A stretch of DNA of 64,000 nucleotides from Advenella mandrilli (GTDB lineage Bacteria; Pseudomonadota; Gammaproteobacteria; Burkholderiales; Burkholderiaceae_B): assembly GCF_016595155.1 (NCBI RefSeq), contig NZ_JAENGP010000002.1, positions 186,001 to 250,000 on the forward strand. Reading direction: 5' to 3'. Shown here in pieces: positions 1 to 9,350 of the stretch. The position numbers and the translations under genes were made by a program. Position 1 is the first letter of the stretch. Every line of letters begins with the position of its first letter. The notes below the pieces were generated by a model. It did not search any database. It was not told the origin of the DNA and saw nothing but the letters and a program-made list of their open reading frames with translations.

Positions 1-1220
1 CGTTCCACATTTTTTTTATCTGCGCCGTTAACCGCCATGCGTACCCGTACATCAGTCAATTGGTTTAACGGCATGGAAGCAAGCAAATCCGCTTTATTGG
101 AATCAAGCACACTTACGGCTCCAATCAAATCAAGCCGATAGTCAAACCTAGCATCAAGTTTATCGGCCCGTTCTTTTAGTACGTTTGCAGCCAGTTTTGC
201 CCTGTTACCCGCATTCTGGCCAGCATAAGAGATTTCGCCTTCACCAAACCAGCTACCCATAAAGGACACGGTAGCTTTCAGGGTATCAGGTCGTGGTTTT
301 CCTTTGGCCCCGGTGAGCTCAACCTGATTGTGGCCTGTTTCTGTTAACGCTACCTGAGTAATATCCAGGATGACATCAGGTGTATAGTAATTGGCAGGAT
401 CGTGAATTTCATAGAGCAGCTGTTCCTTGACGGTCTGTATGCTTACCAGGCCACCGGTATTATCTGCCTTGCTGATAATAACCCGTCCGTCTTCAAAAAT
501 TTCGGCAATTGGAAAACCGACATTGGCCAGATCGGGTACGTCTTTATAACCCGGGTCGGCAAAATAACCCCCGGTTACCTGCGAACCACATTCAAGTAAA
601 TGCCCTGCCATGGTAGCAGCGGCAATCTTGTCCCAATCCTGCCAACCCCAGTCGAAATGCTCAACTACTGGTCCAACGGTTAAAGCAGGATCAGCCACCC
701 TGCCGGTCACTACTATTTGAGCGCCCTGTGTCAGGGCCTGGGCAATGGATTCAGCACCGATATAAACATTTGCGGCAATCGGATCATCGGCAGATATGGA
801 AAGCTCAAGATCTCCTTCCCATATTTGTAATTCGGACAGATTTATTTTATTGAGAATATCATCACCTTCAATGACAGCAATTTTCAGGTGATGAATATCT
901 TGTTCTTTTGCCAATTTCTGGATGAGGCGGGCAGCGCCTGATGGGTTTGCAGCACCAAAATTGCTGACAATCGGAATATGATGCGCTACACAGTCTTTTA
1001 AAATCGGAGTGAGAATATCTTCCAGCAGGGGTTCATAACCCAGTTGGGCATTCTGGTTCTTTGCCAATTGTCCCAATGCAAGCGTTCTTTCAGCCAGCAT
1101 TTCAAAAATAAGCACGCTTTTTTTCTGTCGTGATATTAATGTTTTAACAATAGCCTGTGCTGCATCTACCCGATCACCAGAAAAACCGGCACCACAGCCT
1201 ATCAAAATACTTTCTGCCAT
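1..1220 (-). CDS. AtuA family (DUF1446) protein, 3' end cut off by the window
   Basis: The minus-strand frame is open from an ATG at 1220 to the window edge, giving at least 406 residues. An AGGAGA ribosome site lies just upstream of the ATG. The N-terminus (MAESILIGCGAGFSGDR) and the following Ala/Gly-rich stretches, with EGDD and VTGRVADPAL, match the AtuA N-terminal domain named after acyclic terpene utilisation in Pseudomonas. Members occur widely in CoA-linked catabolic clusters and their biochemical reaction is not settled. No atuC/atuF-type carboxylase genes are visible here, so a terpene role cannot be inferred. The neighbour beyond the edge is unknown. Family call is firm, function open. 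Confidence 0.8.
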   Translation of the reverse strand, partial: MAESILIGCGAGFSGDRVDAAQAIVKTLISRQKKSVLIFEMLAERTLALGQLAKNQNAQLGYEPLLEDILTPILKDCVAHHIPIVSNFGAANPSGAARLIQKLAKEQDIHHLKIAVIEGDDILNKINLSELQIWEGDLELSISADDPIAANVYIGAESIAQALTQGAQIVVTGRVADPALTVGPVVEHFDWGWQDWDKIAAATMAGHLLECGSQVTGGYFADPGYKDVPDLANVGFPIAEIFEDGRVIISKADNTGGLVSIQTVKEQLLYEIHDPANYYTPDVILDITQVALTETGHNQVELTGAKGKPRPDTLKATVSFMGSWFGEGEISYAGQNAGNRAKLAANVLKERADKLDARFDYRLDLIGAVSVLDSNKADLLASMPLNQLTDVRVRMAVNGADKKNVE

Positions 1221-1412
1221 TTTGTCTCCTGTATACATTGTTATTAAATTTATATGATCTATTCTATTGTTAATTGATTAAGAATATAAATTAATTATTT
1301 ATATCAAATAATAAATAAATTATATAAATCAAGATATATAGGTAGGGATCAATTGATGATGAGTAGCTTGTGAAGCAATAAGTTTTACAACAATCTGATA
1401 AGTAGTGACTCA

Positions 1413-1457
1413 TTAAAAAAACCCCTCAAGCGGAAAGGGAAATTCCGCTTGAGGGGG
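1413..1457 (-). terminator. Intrinsic terminator of the catalase gene
   Basis: A 14-bp perfect inverted repeat (arms 1422-1435 and 1443-1456, 7-base loop) is followed, reading on the minus strand, by a run of T (1415-1421). It lies about 50 bases after the catalase stop codon. Confidence 0.85.
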
Positions 1458-1508
1458 TTATAGGCTGGCAAACGGTTTGGTTTGCCTTAAGCCTGGTTCA
1501 GCAGGTGC

Positions 1509-3029
1509 TTACAGAAAACCACGCTGGCCTTTGGCCGGGTCGGTTTCACGGGCAGCCTGGGCATCGGCAACCGTCATGCCCAGTGCTTTGGCCACGCCTT
1601 CACCATAAGCCGGGTCACAGGCATAGCAGTTACGGATATGACGGTACTTAATGAAATCAAGTGCGTCACCCATGGCACCCGCCGTGTTGTTGAACAGGGC
1701 CTGTTTCTGTTCGTCACTCATTAAATTGAACAGCGCACGGGGCTGGCTGAAGTAATCTGCGTCATCCTGGCGGTAATCCCAAAAATCGGCATCACCGGTA
1801 ATTTTCAATGGTGGTTCTTTGTACTCGGGCTGAGCCTGCCATTGATGGAAGCTGTTTGGTTCGTAGTGTGGCAAACCACCGTAGTTACCATCAACACGGC
1901 CAATCCCGTCACGGTGGTTGGAATATACCGGGCAACGTGCCTGGTTTACCGGAATTTGCTGATAGTTGGTTCCCAAACGGTAACGCTGGGCATCGGCATA
2001 GTTGAATAAACGTGCCTGCAGCATTTTGTCTGGTGACACACTAATACCGGGAACCAGGTTGCTTGGTGCAAAGGCGGATTGCTCTACATCCATGAAGAAG
2101 TTCTCTGGGTTACGGTTCAGTTCAAACTCACCCACTTCAATCAAGGGATAATCGCCATGTGGCCAGACTTTGGTCAGGTCGAATGGGTGATAAGGCACTT
2201 TTTCAGCATCGGCTTCCGGCATGATCTGGACACACATTGTCCATTTCGGGAACTCGCCGCTTTCGATTGAATTAAACAAGTCACGCTGGTTGCTTTCACG
2301 GTCTTTGCCAATCACGGCTTCGGCTTCGGCATCGGTCAGATTTTGAATACCCTGCTGGGTACGGAAGTGAAATTTCACCCAGAAACGTTCATTTTCAGCA
2401 TTGATGAAGCTGTAGGTATGGCTGCCAAAACCGTGCATATGACGATATGATTTTGGAATACCGCGATCAGACATCACGATGGTAACCTGATGGAAAGATT
2501 CTGGCAGCAGTGTCCAGAAATCCCAGTTATAGGTGGCATTGCGCAGGTTGGTGCGTGGGTCACGCTTAACGGCCTTGTTCAGGTCGGGGAAACTACGCGG
2601 GTCACGGAAGAAGAACACGGGTGTGTTGTTACCCACCATATCCCAGTTACCTTCTTCGGTATAAAACTTCAGGGCAAAACCACGGATATCACGTTCAGCA
2701 TCAGCGGCACCGCGTTCGCCGGCAACAGTCGTGAAACGGGCAAACATTTCGGTTTTTTTACCCACTTCAGAGAAAATCTTTGCGCGTGTATATTTGCTAA
2801 TATCATTAGTAACGGTAAAGGTACCGAATGCGCCTGAGCCTTTGGCATGCATGCGACGCTCTGGAATGACTTCACGGGCAAAGTTGCCCAGTTTTTCATG
2901 CAACCATACGTCCTGGGCCAGCAGGGGACCGCGTGGGCCGGCTGTTAAACTGTTCTGGTTATCGGGTACGGGCGCACCGAAATCGGTGGTCAGGTGAGTA
3001 ACGGGGCATTTCTTGATATCTTGGCTCAT
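1509..3029 (-). CDS. katA: Monofunctional haem catalase (small-subunit type)
   Basis: Converts hydrogen peroxide to water and oxygen in the cytoplasm. From the ATG at 3029 the product is 506 residues, usual for small-subunit (clade 3) catalases. This start has GGAGA nine bases upstream; an in-frame ATG at 3065 would add 12 residues of non-family sequence and lacks that site. The distal catalytic His is at about residue 61 ([12 protein letters not shown]), the distal Asn in VGNNTPVFF at about 134, and the proximal Tyr haem ligand in [14 protein letters not shown]. The gene stands alone with its own terminator; an OxyR-type control is likely but no site was recognised. Confidence 0.96.
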   Translation of the reverse strand: MSQDIKKCPVTHLTTDFGAPVPDNQNSLTAGPRGPLLAQDVWLHEKLGNFAREVIPERRMHAKGSGAFGTFTVTNDISKYTRAKIFSEVGKKTEMFARFTTVAGERGAADAERDIRGFALKFYTEEGNWDMVGNNTPVFFFRDPRSFPDLNKAVKRDPRTNLRNATYNWDFWTLLPESFHQVTIVMSDRGIPKSYRHMHGFGSHTYSFINAENERFWVKFHFRTQQGIQNLTDAEAEAVIGKDRESNQRDLFNSIESGEFPKWTMCVQIMPEADAEKVPYHPFDLTKVWPHGDYPLIEVGEFELNRNPENFFMDVEQSAFAPSNLVPGISVSPDKMLQARLFNYADAQRYRLGTNYQQIPVNQARCPVYSNHRDGIGRVDGNYGGLPHYEPNSFHQWQAQPEYKEPPLKITGDADFWDYRQDDADYFSQPRALFNLMSDEQKQALFNNTAGAMGDALDFIKYRHIRNCYACDPAYGEGVAKALGMTVADAQAARETDPAKGQRGFL

Positions 3030-3626
3030 TACATTTCTCCATTGGTAGGTAGTGGTTTCCTGCATTGTGGAAACGCTTGATGATTCAAATATAGCACATA
3101 TATATTAAATATAAAGTTGCAATAATTTATTGCTATTATAGTTAATATATATTGATGAATATTATTTGATATGAAATACTTATTTCAAAGGCATATGCTT
3201 TACGCTATTCATAAAAATTAAAGCGTGCTTCGTGTAACGATTTATTCATCATGATTGGTTATGTACTTATCATGACCTTTAAAATGATTTTGTCATGAAT
3301 ACGTTGGTTTTTGTTGAAATAATAAGTATCCAGACTTGTTATGGATATTTAACATAAGAAAGACACAGCTTGATCACGTTACTTTCTGCAATAGCAAAAA
3401 AATGCAGTCATAGACAACTTCTGGCTAAAGGAGTAGGCTTTTCCTGAACACACACGAACAACCAGGCCATATCGTACAGTGGCCGCTATGGGGTAGGTAG
3501 CATGTTGGCGTTTTCTGGACCTTGTCAAACAATTCACGGTGCCAGATACTGTGATCACACTTGCTATTCAGACAAGCTTAAACTGGATATGACGTTTATT
3601 TTTAATATTGATAAGGCAAATTCGAA
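3030..3626. other. Long intergenic region without a recognised gene
   Basis: About 600 bases between the divergent catalase and lipoprotein genes. The catalase-proximal half (3070-3360) is very AT-rich and probably holds the catalase promoter. The rest (3360-3600) has mixed composition and stop codons in all frames. I see no tRNA, repeat or clear promoter. Confidence 0.6.
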
Positions 3627-4049
3627 ATGAAAAAAACAGGATTGGCTATTTTGCTGACTTCTTTTATGGTTGTTGGGTGCGCTAATAACCCGGTTCAGGA
3701 AAATACGGTGCCTGATATGCATACGGCAGAAATTGCCCTTGATTGGAACGGTACCTATGAAGGTATCTTTCCTTGCGCCAGTTGCGAAGGCATTAAAATG
3801 AAACTGGAATTGCTGCCGAACAAGACTTACAAGCTAATCCAGGAATATATAACGAATCGCCCGGGTGACAAGGTTTTTGAAACCAGTGGCAAATTTGAGT
3901 TTGATAAAACCAGTCCATCGTTGATCCGACTGGATGATAACGCGGAAAACAGCGTGTATTTTGTGGGCGAAGGTTATATTGAAGCAAGAGACAGGCAAAC
4001 CGGCCAGCCCATGTCTACCAAGCTGAACTACAAGTTGAATAAAAAATAA
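3627..4049 (+). CDS. NlpE N-terminal-domain lipoprotein
   Basis: A 140-residue predicted lipoprotein. The signal peptide ends in a lipobox (VVGC) with the acylated Cys at residue 18, followed by Ala-Asn-Asn, which argues for outer-membrane sorting. The core WNGTYEGIFPCASCEG carries the CxxC pair (Cys50, Cys53) typical of the NlpE N-terminal domain, linked in E. coli to copper resistance and surface sensing through Cpx. The C-terminal domain of E. coli NlpE is absent, as in many short relatives. It stands alone, divergent from catalase and convergent with the thioesterase. Family call is good; a role in metal or envelope stress is inference. Confidence 0.8.
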   Translation: MKKTGLAILLTSFMVVGCANNPVQENTVPDMHTAEIALDWNGTYEGIFPCASCEGIKMKLELLPNKTYKLIQEYITNRPGDKVFETSGKFEFDKTSPSLIRLDDNAENSVYFVGEGYIEARDRQTGQPMSTKLNYKLNKK

Positions 4050-4096
4050 ATTCATACCGGTTTTTCGGGAACTTAGCGAGATGAGTGCCCGAGCAT

Positions 4097-4510
4097 TTAC
4101 GGTTTAGCGTGACGTACCAGAAACACCGCATTGGCCTTGAACATGACTTTATCTTTTACTTTGATAAGGCAGGTGGCATAAATCAGCCCACGGCCCTTTT
4201 TATCTATGATTACCTCGGCTTCAAGCCAATCGTTTGATTTGACCGGGTTTAGGTAATCAACCGACATCTGTACCGTAACGACAGGTGCTTGTGCCTGTTT
4301 TGCAATATATTGACCCAAGGCACAGTCAGCCAGCGTTGCCAGCATACCGCCATGCACAATACCATGCATATTGGTATGCTTGTCCTGAATGAAAAGTGCC
4401 AATACATTACCTTCCTTGTTCATGTGTAAAGTGCCTAAATTGGCAATATATTGCATGAAAGGGCTATTGGGTTGCCAGGGTTCAAAACCACTAGGAATGA
4501 GTGTATTCAT
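4097..4510 (-). CDS. PaaI-family hotdog-fold acyl-CoA thioesterase
   Basis: A 137-residue single hotdog domain from the ATG at 4510; a TTG at 4516 would add two residues. The signature MHGIVHGGMLATLADCALG (HGG followed by the catalytic Asp) is that of PaaI/YdiI-type thioesterases, which hydrolyse aryl- or acyl-CoA thioesters. No clear ribosome site is visible. The gene is convergent with the lipoprotein gene and divergent from the CoA-transferase cluster; it may release CoA from dead-end intermediates of those pathways, which is inference. Confidence 0.85.
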   Translation of the reverse strand: MNTLIPSGFEPWQPNSPFMQYIANLGTLHMNKEGNVLALFIQDKHTNMHGIVHGGMLATLADCALGQYIAKQAQAPVVTVQMSVDYLNPVKSNDWLEAEVIIDKKGRGLIYATCLIKVKDKVMFKANAVFLVRHAKP

Positions 4511-4707
4511 ATGCAAAAAATAAAAAGTTTGATTAATAGACTAAGACATAAAAATAGTATCGCAGTCAAAGCCTGCTGAGTATTTTTTCCATTAATTTGA
4601 TCAGATTAGATAATCACGAACGCCGCTTTCGCAAATTTGAACTGGATCATGCTTGATATGAGCAAGTAGACTTGGAAATAATTTTTCAAGATCAGAACAT
4701 ATTAAAT

Positions 4708-5874
4708 ATGATTGCAAACGCATTAAATGGCATCCGTGTCGTAGACCTGTCCCGTATTCTGGCAGGCCCCTGGTGTACCCAGAATCTGGCAGATTTGGGT
4801 GCCAACGTCATCAAGATTGAAAAACCCGGCTTGGGAGATGACACCCGCTCATGGGGTCCTCCCTACCAGGAAGGCGTTGATGGCCAATCCATGTCGGCCT
4901 ATTTCATGTGCTGCAACCGCGGTAAGCAGTCAGTTTGCCTTGATTTTAAAAACCCGGATGATCGTGAAAAATTGCTGACGCTCATACGTGACGCCGATGT
5001 ACTCGTAGAGAACTATCGGGCCGGAACCCTCAAGCGTTATGGGCTGGATTATGACAGCCTGAAAGCGATCAATCCGCAGCTGGTTTATGCTTCCATTACC
5101 GGTTATGGCCAAACCGGGCCGAAGGCATCCCGCCCTGGCTATGATTATATCTTTCAAGGCATGGGTGGCCTGATGAGCTATACCGGACATCCTGACGACA
5201 TGCCCGGTGCCGGGCCATTGCGTACGGGTGTGGCGGTGGTAGATATTAGTACAGGTATGTATGCCACCTCCGCCATCCTGGCGGCATTATTCCAGCGTGT
5301 TCAAACCGGACAGGGCGTATGGCTGGACCTTGCGCTGATGGATGTTGCCGTTGCCATGAACGCCAACCAGGCGGCCAATTACCTTGTTTCAGGACAGAAC
5401 CCGGAACGCAGTGGGAACGCTCATCCAAACCTGGCACCTTACGAAGTGTTTCGGGCAGCCGACGGTTATTTCATTCTAGCGGCCGGTAATGATGCGCAAT
5501 TTGCCCGCTTCTGCACATTCTGCCAGCGTCCTGAACTGGCTGTTGATCCGCGGTTCTCCACCAATTCCGCTCGCATTAATAACCTGACCTCTTTACGCAC
5601 TGTTCTGGCTGACATCATTATTCAGCATCCCCGTTCATACTGGACGCAGGCCCTGGACGAAATGGGTATTTCATGGGGTGCCATCAACACCCTTGAAGAA
5701 GTTTTTAATGACGAGCAGGTCAAGCACCGTGGCATGCTTACCATCCAGCAACATCCTGTACTGGGTGAGCTGAAGCTGGTTGGCAACCCCATGTTATCTG
5801 GTGCCAGCAGGCAGGCAGTACTAACAAACCCGCCGCCGCTGCTGGGCGAACAAACAAAAATATTGAACGATTAA
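4708..5874 (+). CDS. Class III (CaiB/BaiF) CoA-transferase
   Basis: Moves CoA between carboxylic acids through an aspartyl-CoA intermediate. From the ATG at 4708 the protein is 388 residues, normal for the family, and begins in the usual way (ALNGIRVVDLSRILAGPW). An upstream TTG at 4672 would add 12 unrelated residues. The catalytic Asp is in SRPGYDYIFQG at about residue 146. The acyl substrate cannot be read from sequence. First gene of a set with a Bug receptor (47 bases on) and an enoyl-CoA hydratase, which suggests uptake, CoA activation and hydration of an organic acid. Confidence 0.9.
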   Translation: MIANALNGIRVVDLSRILAGPWCTQNLADLGANVIKIEKPGLGDDTRSWGPPYQEGVDGQSMSAYFMCCNRGKQSVCLDFKNPDDREKLLTLIRDADVLVENYRAGTLKRYGLDYDSLKAINPQLVYASITGYGQTGPKASRPGYDYIFQGMGGLMSYTGHPDDMPGAGPLRTGVAVVDISTGMYATSAILAALFQRVQTGQGVWLDLALMDVAVAMNANQAANYLVSGQNPERSGNAHPNLAPYEVFRAADGYFILAAGNDAQFARFCTFCQRPELAVDPRFSTNSARINNLTSLRTVLADIIIQHPRSYWTQALDEMGISWGAINTLEEVFNDEQVKHRGMLTIQQHPVLGELKLVGNPMLSGASRQAVLTNPPPLLGEQTKILND

Positions 5875-5921
5875 ACAGCGTAATGGCTGATTACTACTTA
5901 AAACCTTAAGGAGACTTTCAC

Positions 5922-6905
5922 ATGAAGCAGAAACCTAAATCAAAAAAATGGACCACTGTTATTGCCGCAGGTGCATTATCGGTAATAACTACTTCAGTAC
6001 TGGCCGCCTATCCAGACCAACCTATCCGTTTGGTTGTGCCTTATGCACCGGGTGGTACAACCGATTTGATTGCACGTATTGTGGCCCCCAAACTGGGTGA
6101 GGCCTTAGGCCAGTCTGTTGTCATTATTAATAAACCTGGCGCAGGTGGTGCTATTGGCAGTCTGTCTGCATCAAGAGAGAAACCAGATGGTTATACACTG
6201 GTTATGGCAGTAGAAAGCTCGCACGCTGTTAATCCGAGTGTGCAGAAAACACCTTCTTATGATCCTGTCAAAGACTTTTCTCCTATCAGCAACCTGGCAA
6301 ATGTACTGGGTGTGTTGGATATCAATGCCGACTCCCCTATTCAAACCTTCCAGCAATTGGTGGATATGCTGAAGGCCGATCCCGATAAATATACATTTGG
6401 TTCTTCAGGAAATGGTGGTTACAGCCATCTTTTTGGTGAGCGGTTCAAGAGCGTGACGCAGACTGATGTATTGCATGTCCCTTATAAAGGGCTAGGTCCT
6501 GCACTGACAGATTTGCTGGCAGGACAAATCAATGTTGTATTTGACAACCTGCCCTCTTCTGCCGGTCATCTTGAGTCTGGCAAGTTACGGGCACTTGCTG
6601 TTGCTGCCCCGGAACGCGTTAAGCAATTTCCAGATGTGCCAACCTATGCAGAAGTGGGTTATCCACAGCTAAATACCCCTTCATGGTTTGGATTGGCTGC
6701 CCCGGCAGGGGTGCCAGACGATATTCTGGAGACCCTGAATCAGGCGGTTAAGAAAACCTTGGCTGATCCTGATGTTATCAAGAGAATCGAACAACAGGGT
6801 GCTGTTCCCGACTACACAACCCGGGCTGATTTCTCTACCATGATTGAGGAATCCAACCAACGCTGGCAACAAGTCGTCAACGACATTAATTTTGAAAAAC
6901 TCTGA
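5922..6905 (+). CDS. Bug/TctC-family periplasmic solute receptor
   Basis: A 327-residue periplasmic binding protein of the Bug (Bordetella uptake gene) family, used by tripartite tricarboxylate transporters and as orphan sensors. A strong AAGGAGA site precedes the ATG. The signal peptide ends near Ala30 before YPDQPIRLVVPYAPGG, the family's mature start with the first ligand loop. The motif HVPYKGLGPALTDLLAGQI is the second conserved block. No TctA/TctB genes adjoin it. Its position between a CoA-transferase and an enoyl-CoA hydratase suggests it binds the acid they degrade; the ligand is unknown. Confidence 0.93.
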   Translation: MKQKPKSKKWTTVIAAGALSVITTSVLAAYPDQPIRLVVPYAPGGTTDLIARIVAPKLGEALGQSVVIINKPGAGGAIGSLSASREKPDGYTLVMAVESSHAVNPSVQKTPSYDPVKDFSPISNLANVLGVLDINADSPIQTFQQLVDMLKADPDKYTFGSSGNGGYSHLFGERFKSVTQTDVLHVPYKGLGPALTDLLAGQINVVFDNLPSSAGHLESGKLRALAVAAPERVKQFPDVPTYAEVGYPQLNTPSWFGLAAPAGVPDDILETLNQAVKKTLADPDVIKRIEQQGAVPDYTTRADFSTMIEESNQRWQQVVNDINFEKL

Positions 6906-6919
6906 CAGGAATATAGAAA

Positions 6920-7705
6920 ATGAATAATATAAATTGGGAACAGTATGCTGATCTTTCGACAGATCAGACCGGTGTCGCTACATTGCGCATTATCAATGCG
7001 GGTAGCCTGAATATTCTGGGCACACCTGTTATAAAAGCTTTGCGTGCCGCATTGCAACAAGCTGGGCAACAGGAAGGTGTCCGGGTGGTGGTTATTCGTG
7101 GAGATGGTGAAAAAGCCTTTATTGCCGGTGCGGATATTAAGGAAATGGCTAATTTTGATGCAGCGTCCGCCCGTAACTTTATTGATGAATTACGCCAACT
7201 TTGTGACGGGGTTCGTAATCTGCCATTCCCGGTAATTGCCCGCATACCCGGCTGGTGTTTGGGTGGGGGCCTGGAATTTGCATTAGCCTGCGACTTGCGT
7301 ATTGGTTCAGATCAGGCCAAACTTGGTATGCCAGAAGTGAAAGTGGGTATTCCATCCATTATTCATGCTGCCCTGCTGCCACGACTGGTTGGCCAGGCGC
7401 GCAGCAACTGGTTATTGCTTACCGGTGAAATTCTGGATGCCCAGGAATCACTTTCTTCCGGCTTGTTGAATCGTGTGGTAGCAGCAGACCAACTGGATGA
7501 AGAAGTGAATCGTGTGGCACAATTGCTGGCAGGATTTGGCCCGGTTGCACTGGCGCAGCAAAAACGCTTGCTACGCGAATGGGAAAGTGAGCCTCTTGAG
7601 ACATCAATTCTTAATGGCGTTGATGAATTTGCCAAAGCATTTGAAACCGGTGAACCGCAACGTTACATGAATGAATTTGTACAATCAAAACAGAAAAAAT
7701 CCTGA
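6920..7705 (+). CDS. Enoyl-CoA hydratase/isomerase family protein
   Basis: A 261-residue crotonase-fold enzyme, probably hydrating or isomerising an enoyl-CoA. The oxyanion-hole segments KAFIAGADIKEM and CLGGGLEFALACD are present, and both acidic residues used by hydratases are kept (about Glu119 in GGGLEFA and Glu139 in GMPEVKVGIP). It follows the Bug receptor by 14 bases with a CAGGAA ribosome site, so it is part of the same transcript. The exact substrate is not determinable. Confidence 0.9.
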   Translation: MNNINWEQYADLSTDQTGVATLRIINAGSLNILGTPVIKALRAALQQAGQQEGVRVVVIRGDGEKAFIAGADIKEMANFDAASARNFIDELRQLCDGVRNLPFPVIARIPGWCLGGGLEFALACDLRIGSDQAKLGMPEVKVGIPSIIHAALLPRLVGQARSNWLLLTGEILDAQESLSSGLLNRVVAADQLDEEVNRVAQLLAGFGPVALAQQKRLLREWESEPLETSILNGVDEFAKAFETGEPQRYMNEFVQSKQKKS

Positions 7706-7830
7706 TAATTCAAATTTAAAATAAATGTGACATGATGCTAAAGTCTGTTGTGTTGCATGCATGAGCAGGCAAAAATCAGTATGATGGAATAGTTAAAACT
7801 AATCTCTCCTGTATCAGGAAGGAGTGAAAC

Positions 7831-8760
7831 GTGCATTATGAACTGAAAGACCTGCGCCTGTTTCAGGCGATTGTTGAAACCGGCAACTTATCGCAAGGGG
7901 CTGGCATCATGCACATGACGGCCTCTTCTGCCAGCTATCGGCTTAAAAACCTTGAGTATACGGTTGGCAGCCCCCTATTTTTACGCACTTCCAAAGGCAT
8001 GATGCTGACCCCTGCCGGGGAAGTGTTGTCAAGACATGCCAAGAAACTGCTTGCCGATGTACAAACCATGCATGCGGAACTGGGAACTTACGCTGACAAC
8101 CTGCGTGGCAGTATCCGGTTGTTGGCCAACAGCAGTAGCCTGAACAGTTTCATTACCCCCAGCCTTGCCCGTTTTCTTACTACCAATACCAGTGTCAATG
8201 TTGACTTGAAAGAGCAGGAAAGTCCTACGATTGCGCAATCCATCGAAGAGGGTCTTGCTGATATTGGTGTTGGTGCAGGACTTGAAGAACGAGCCGGGCT
8301 GCAACGTGAACTTTATGCCATTGACAAACTGGTATGTGCTGTTGCGCCAGAGCACCCGCTTGCCATGGAAAAAACAGTTTCTTTTCAGCAAATTTTAGAA
8401 TATGACCTGGTTTCAGTAGAAAAAAGCAGCAGCAATTTTATATATTTAAGCCATCAGGCCAGATTAATTGGCAAACCCATGCGTGTCAGGGTCCATGTGC
8501 AGAATTTTCATTCCCTGTTATACCTTGTGCAGGCAAATGTAGGCGCCGCCATTGTACCGGCCAGTACTGCGCGTCAGGCCCTAAAACAGGAGAGCATTGT
8601 TGTACTGCCAATCACCGATGTCTGGGCTGCACGAGAGCTATACCTGGTTCACGCAAAACAACCCAACCAGCCCGATTTAGTCCGCCAGTTCGCCCATATT
8701 CTGCTGAATGACCCTTTGGTAACAGCAGCTCGTACCAGCAATATGGATTTGCCGGTTTAA
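7831..8760 (+). CDS. LysR-family transcriptional regulator
   Basis: A 309-residue regulator: winged HTH in residues 1-65 and a LysR substrate-binding domain from about 90. The start is a GTG at 7831 with AAGGAG nine bases before it; no in-frame ATG is nearby. It lies 125 bases downstream of, and in the same direction as, the CoA-transferase/Bug/hydratase set, rather than divergent as is common, and probably controls that set. The effector may be the acid or its CoA ester (inference). Confidence 0.93.
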   Translation: MHYELKDLRLFQAIVETGNLSQGAGIMHMTASSASYRLKNLEYTVGSPLFLRTSKGMMLTPAGEVLSRHAKKLLADVQTMHAELGTYADNLRGSIRLLANSSSLNSFITPSLARFLTTNTSVNVDLKEQESPTIAQSIEEGLADIGVGAGLEERAGLQRELYAIDKLVCAVAPEHPLAMEKTVSFQQILEYDLVSVEKSSSNFIYLSHQARLIGKPMRVRVHVQNFHSLLYLVQANVGAAIVPASTARQALKQESIVVLPITDVWAARELYLVHAKQPNQPDLVRQFAHILLNDPLVTAARTSNMDLPV

Positions 8761-8878
8761 CTCTGGCAACCCTATTATATTTTTTGCATTTAACCGATCC
8801 CAAGCAGTTTGCCAAATATTTAACATCTTAAAAATACAGATTATATTGCGTAAAATAAATATACAGCTTGAGGTTTGT

Positions 8879-9052
8879 ATGTCAGAATTTACTGTGCGCA
8901 CTGCAGAACAATTCCCCATTTTGTTACAAGCCTTTCATAAAATAAGTGCGGATTGCCTGCTACAGGTATTAAGCCTTTTTGGGGTTGAACTGGTCTTGCG
9001 TGAAGCAAGTAGCCCAACAGCCAAGCAAAACGCATCTGAACCCGTTTGGTAA
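8879..9052 (+). pseudogene. Remnant of a HipB-type antitoxin gene (HTH deleted)
   Basis: The 57-residue frame begins (SEFTVRTAEQFPILLQAF) like HipB/XRE antitoxins and ends (LLQVLSLFGVELVLRE) like the C-terminal end of the same family. The roughly 30 residues that form the helix-turn-helix between these parts are missing, so it looks like an in-frame internal deletion. It is followed four bases later by the start of a hipA-like gene that stops after 21 codons, which supports a decayed hipBA pair. The family match is by motif recall. Confidence 0.6.
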
Positions 9053-9056
9053 GCAT

Positions 9057-9122
9057 ATGGGAAGACGCTCTCGCATCCTATCCCTGGGCCTCTGGATGAA
9101 TGGCAGTTTTGTTGGTACGTAA
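9057..9122 (+). pseudogene. 5' remnant of a hipA-like toxin gene
   Basis: The frame starts MGRRSRILSLGLWMNGSFVG, the usual N-terminus of HipA-family Ser/Thr kinase toxins (basic start, then a WMNG...VG motif), and stops at codon 22. After the stop nothing of the remaining 400 or so residues is recognisable. Together with the preceding HTH-less hipB fragment it marks an eroded toxin-antitoxin locus. Confidence 0.55.
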
Positions 9123-9224
9123 ATGGAGCCAACCATATGCCAAACAAGCTTATTAATTGAAATTTGGATAACTAATATTTAGCGTTACGAATATTAATAA
9201 AGGCAAGCATTTTCTCTTCTATGC

Positions 9225-9257
9225 CTTGACGTCCGCTGTATTTTGCGGACGTTCAAG
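9225..9257. repeat. Imperfect hairpin in the hipA-remnant intergenic region
   Basis: Arms 9225-9236 and 9245-9257 pair over 12 bases with one bulge (core GACGTCCGC / GCGGACGT). There is no T-run on either side, so it is not a clear intrinsic terminator. It lies about 100 bases past the end of the minus-strand gene at 9351. Confidence 0.5.
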
Positions 9258-9350
9258 ATGAAAATAGCTACCCAAGCAGCTATAAAATAGGTTTCGCGAA
9301 AGAAGGCCAGGAAAGCATAAATATACTTTCCGAAAATCAATCGCAAGATA

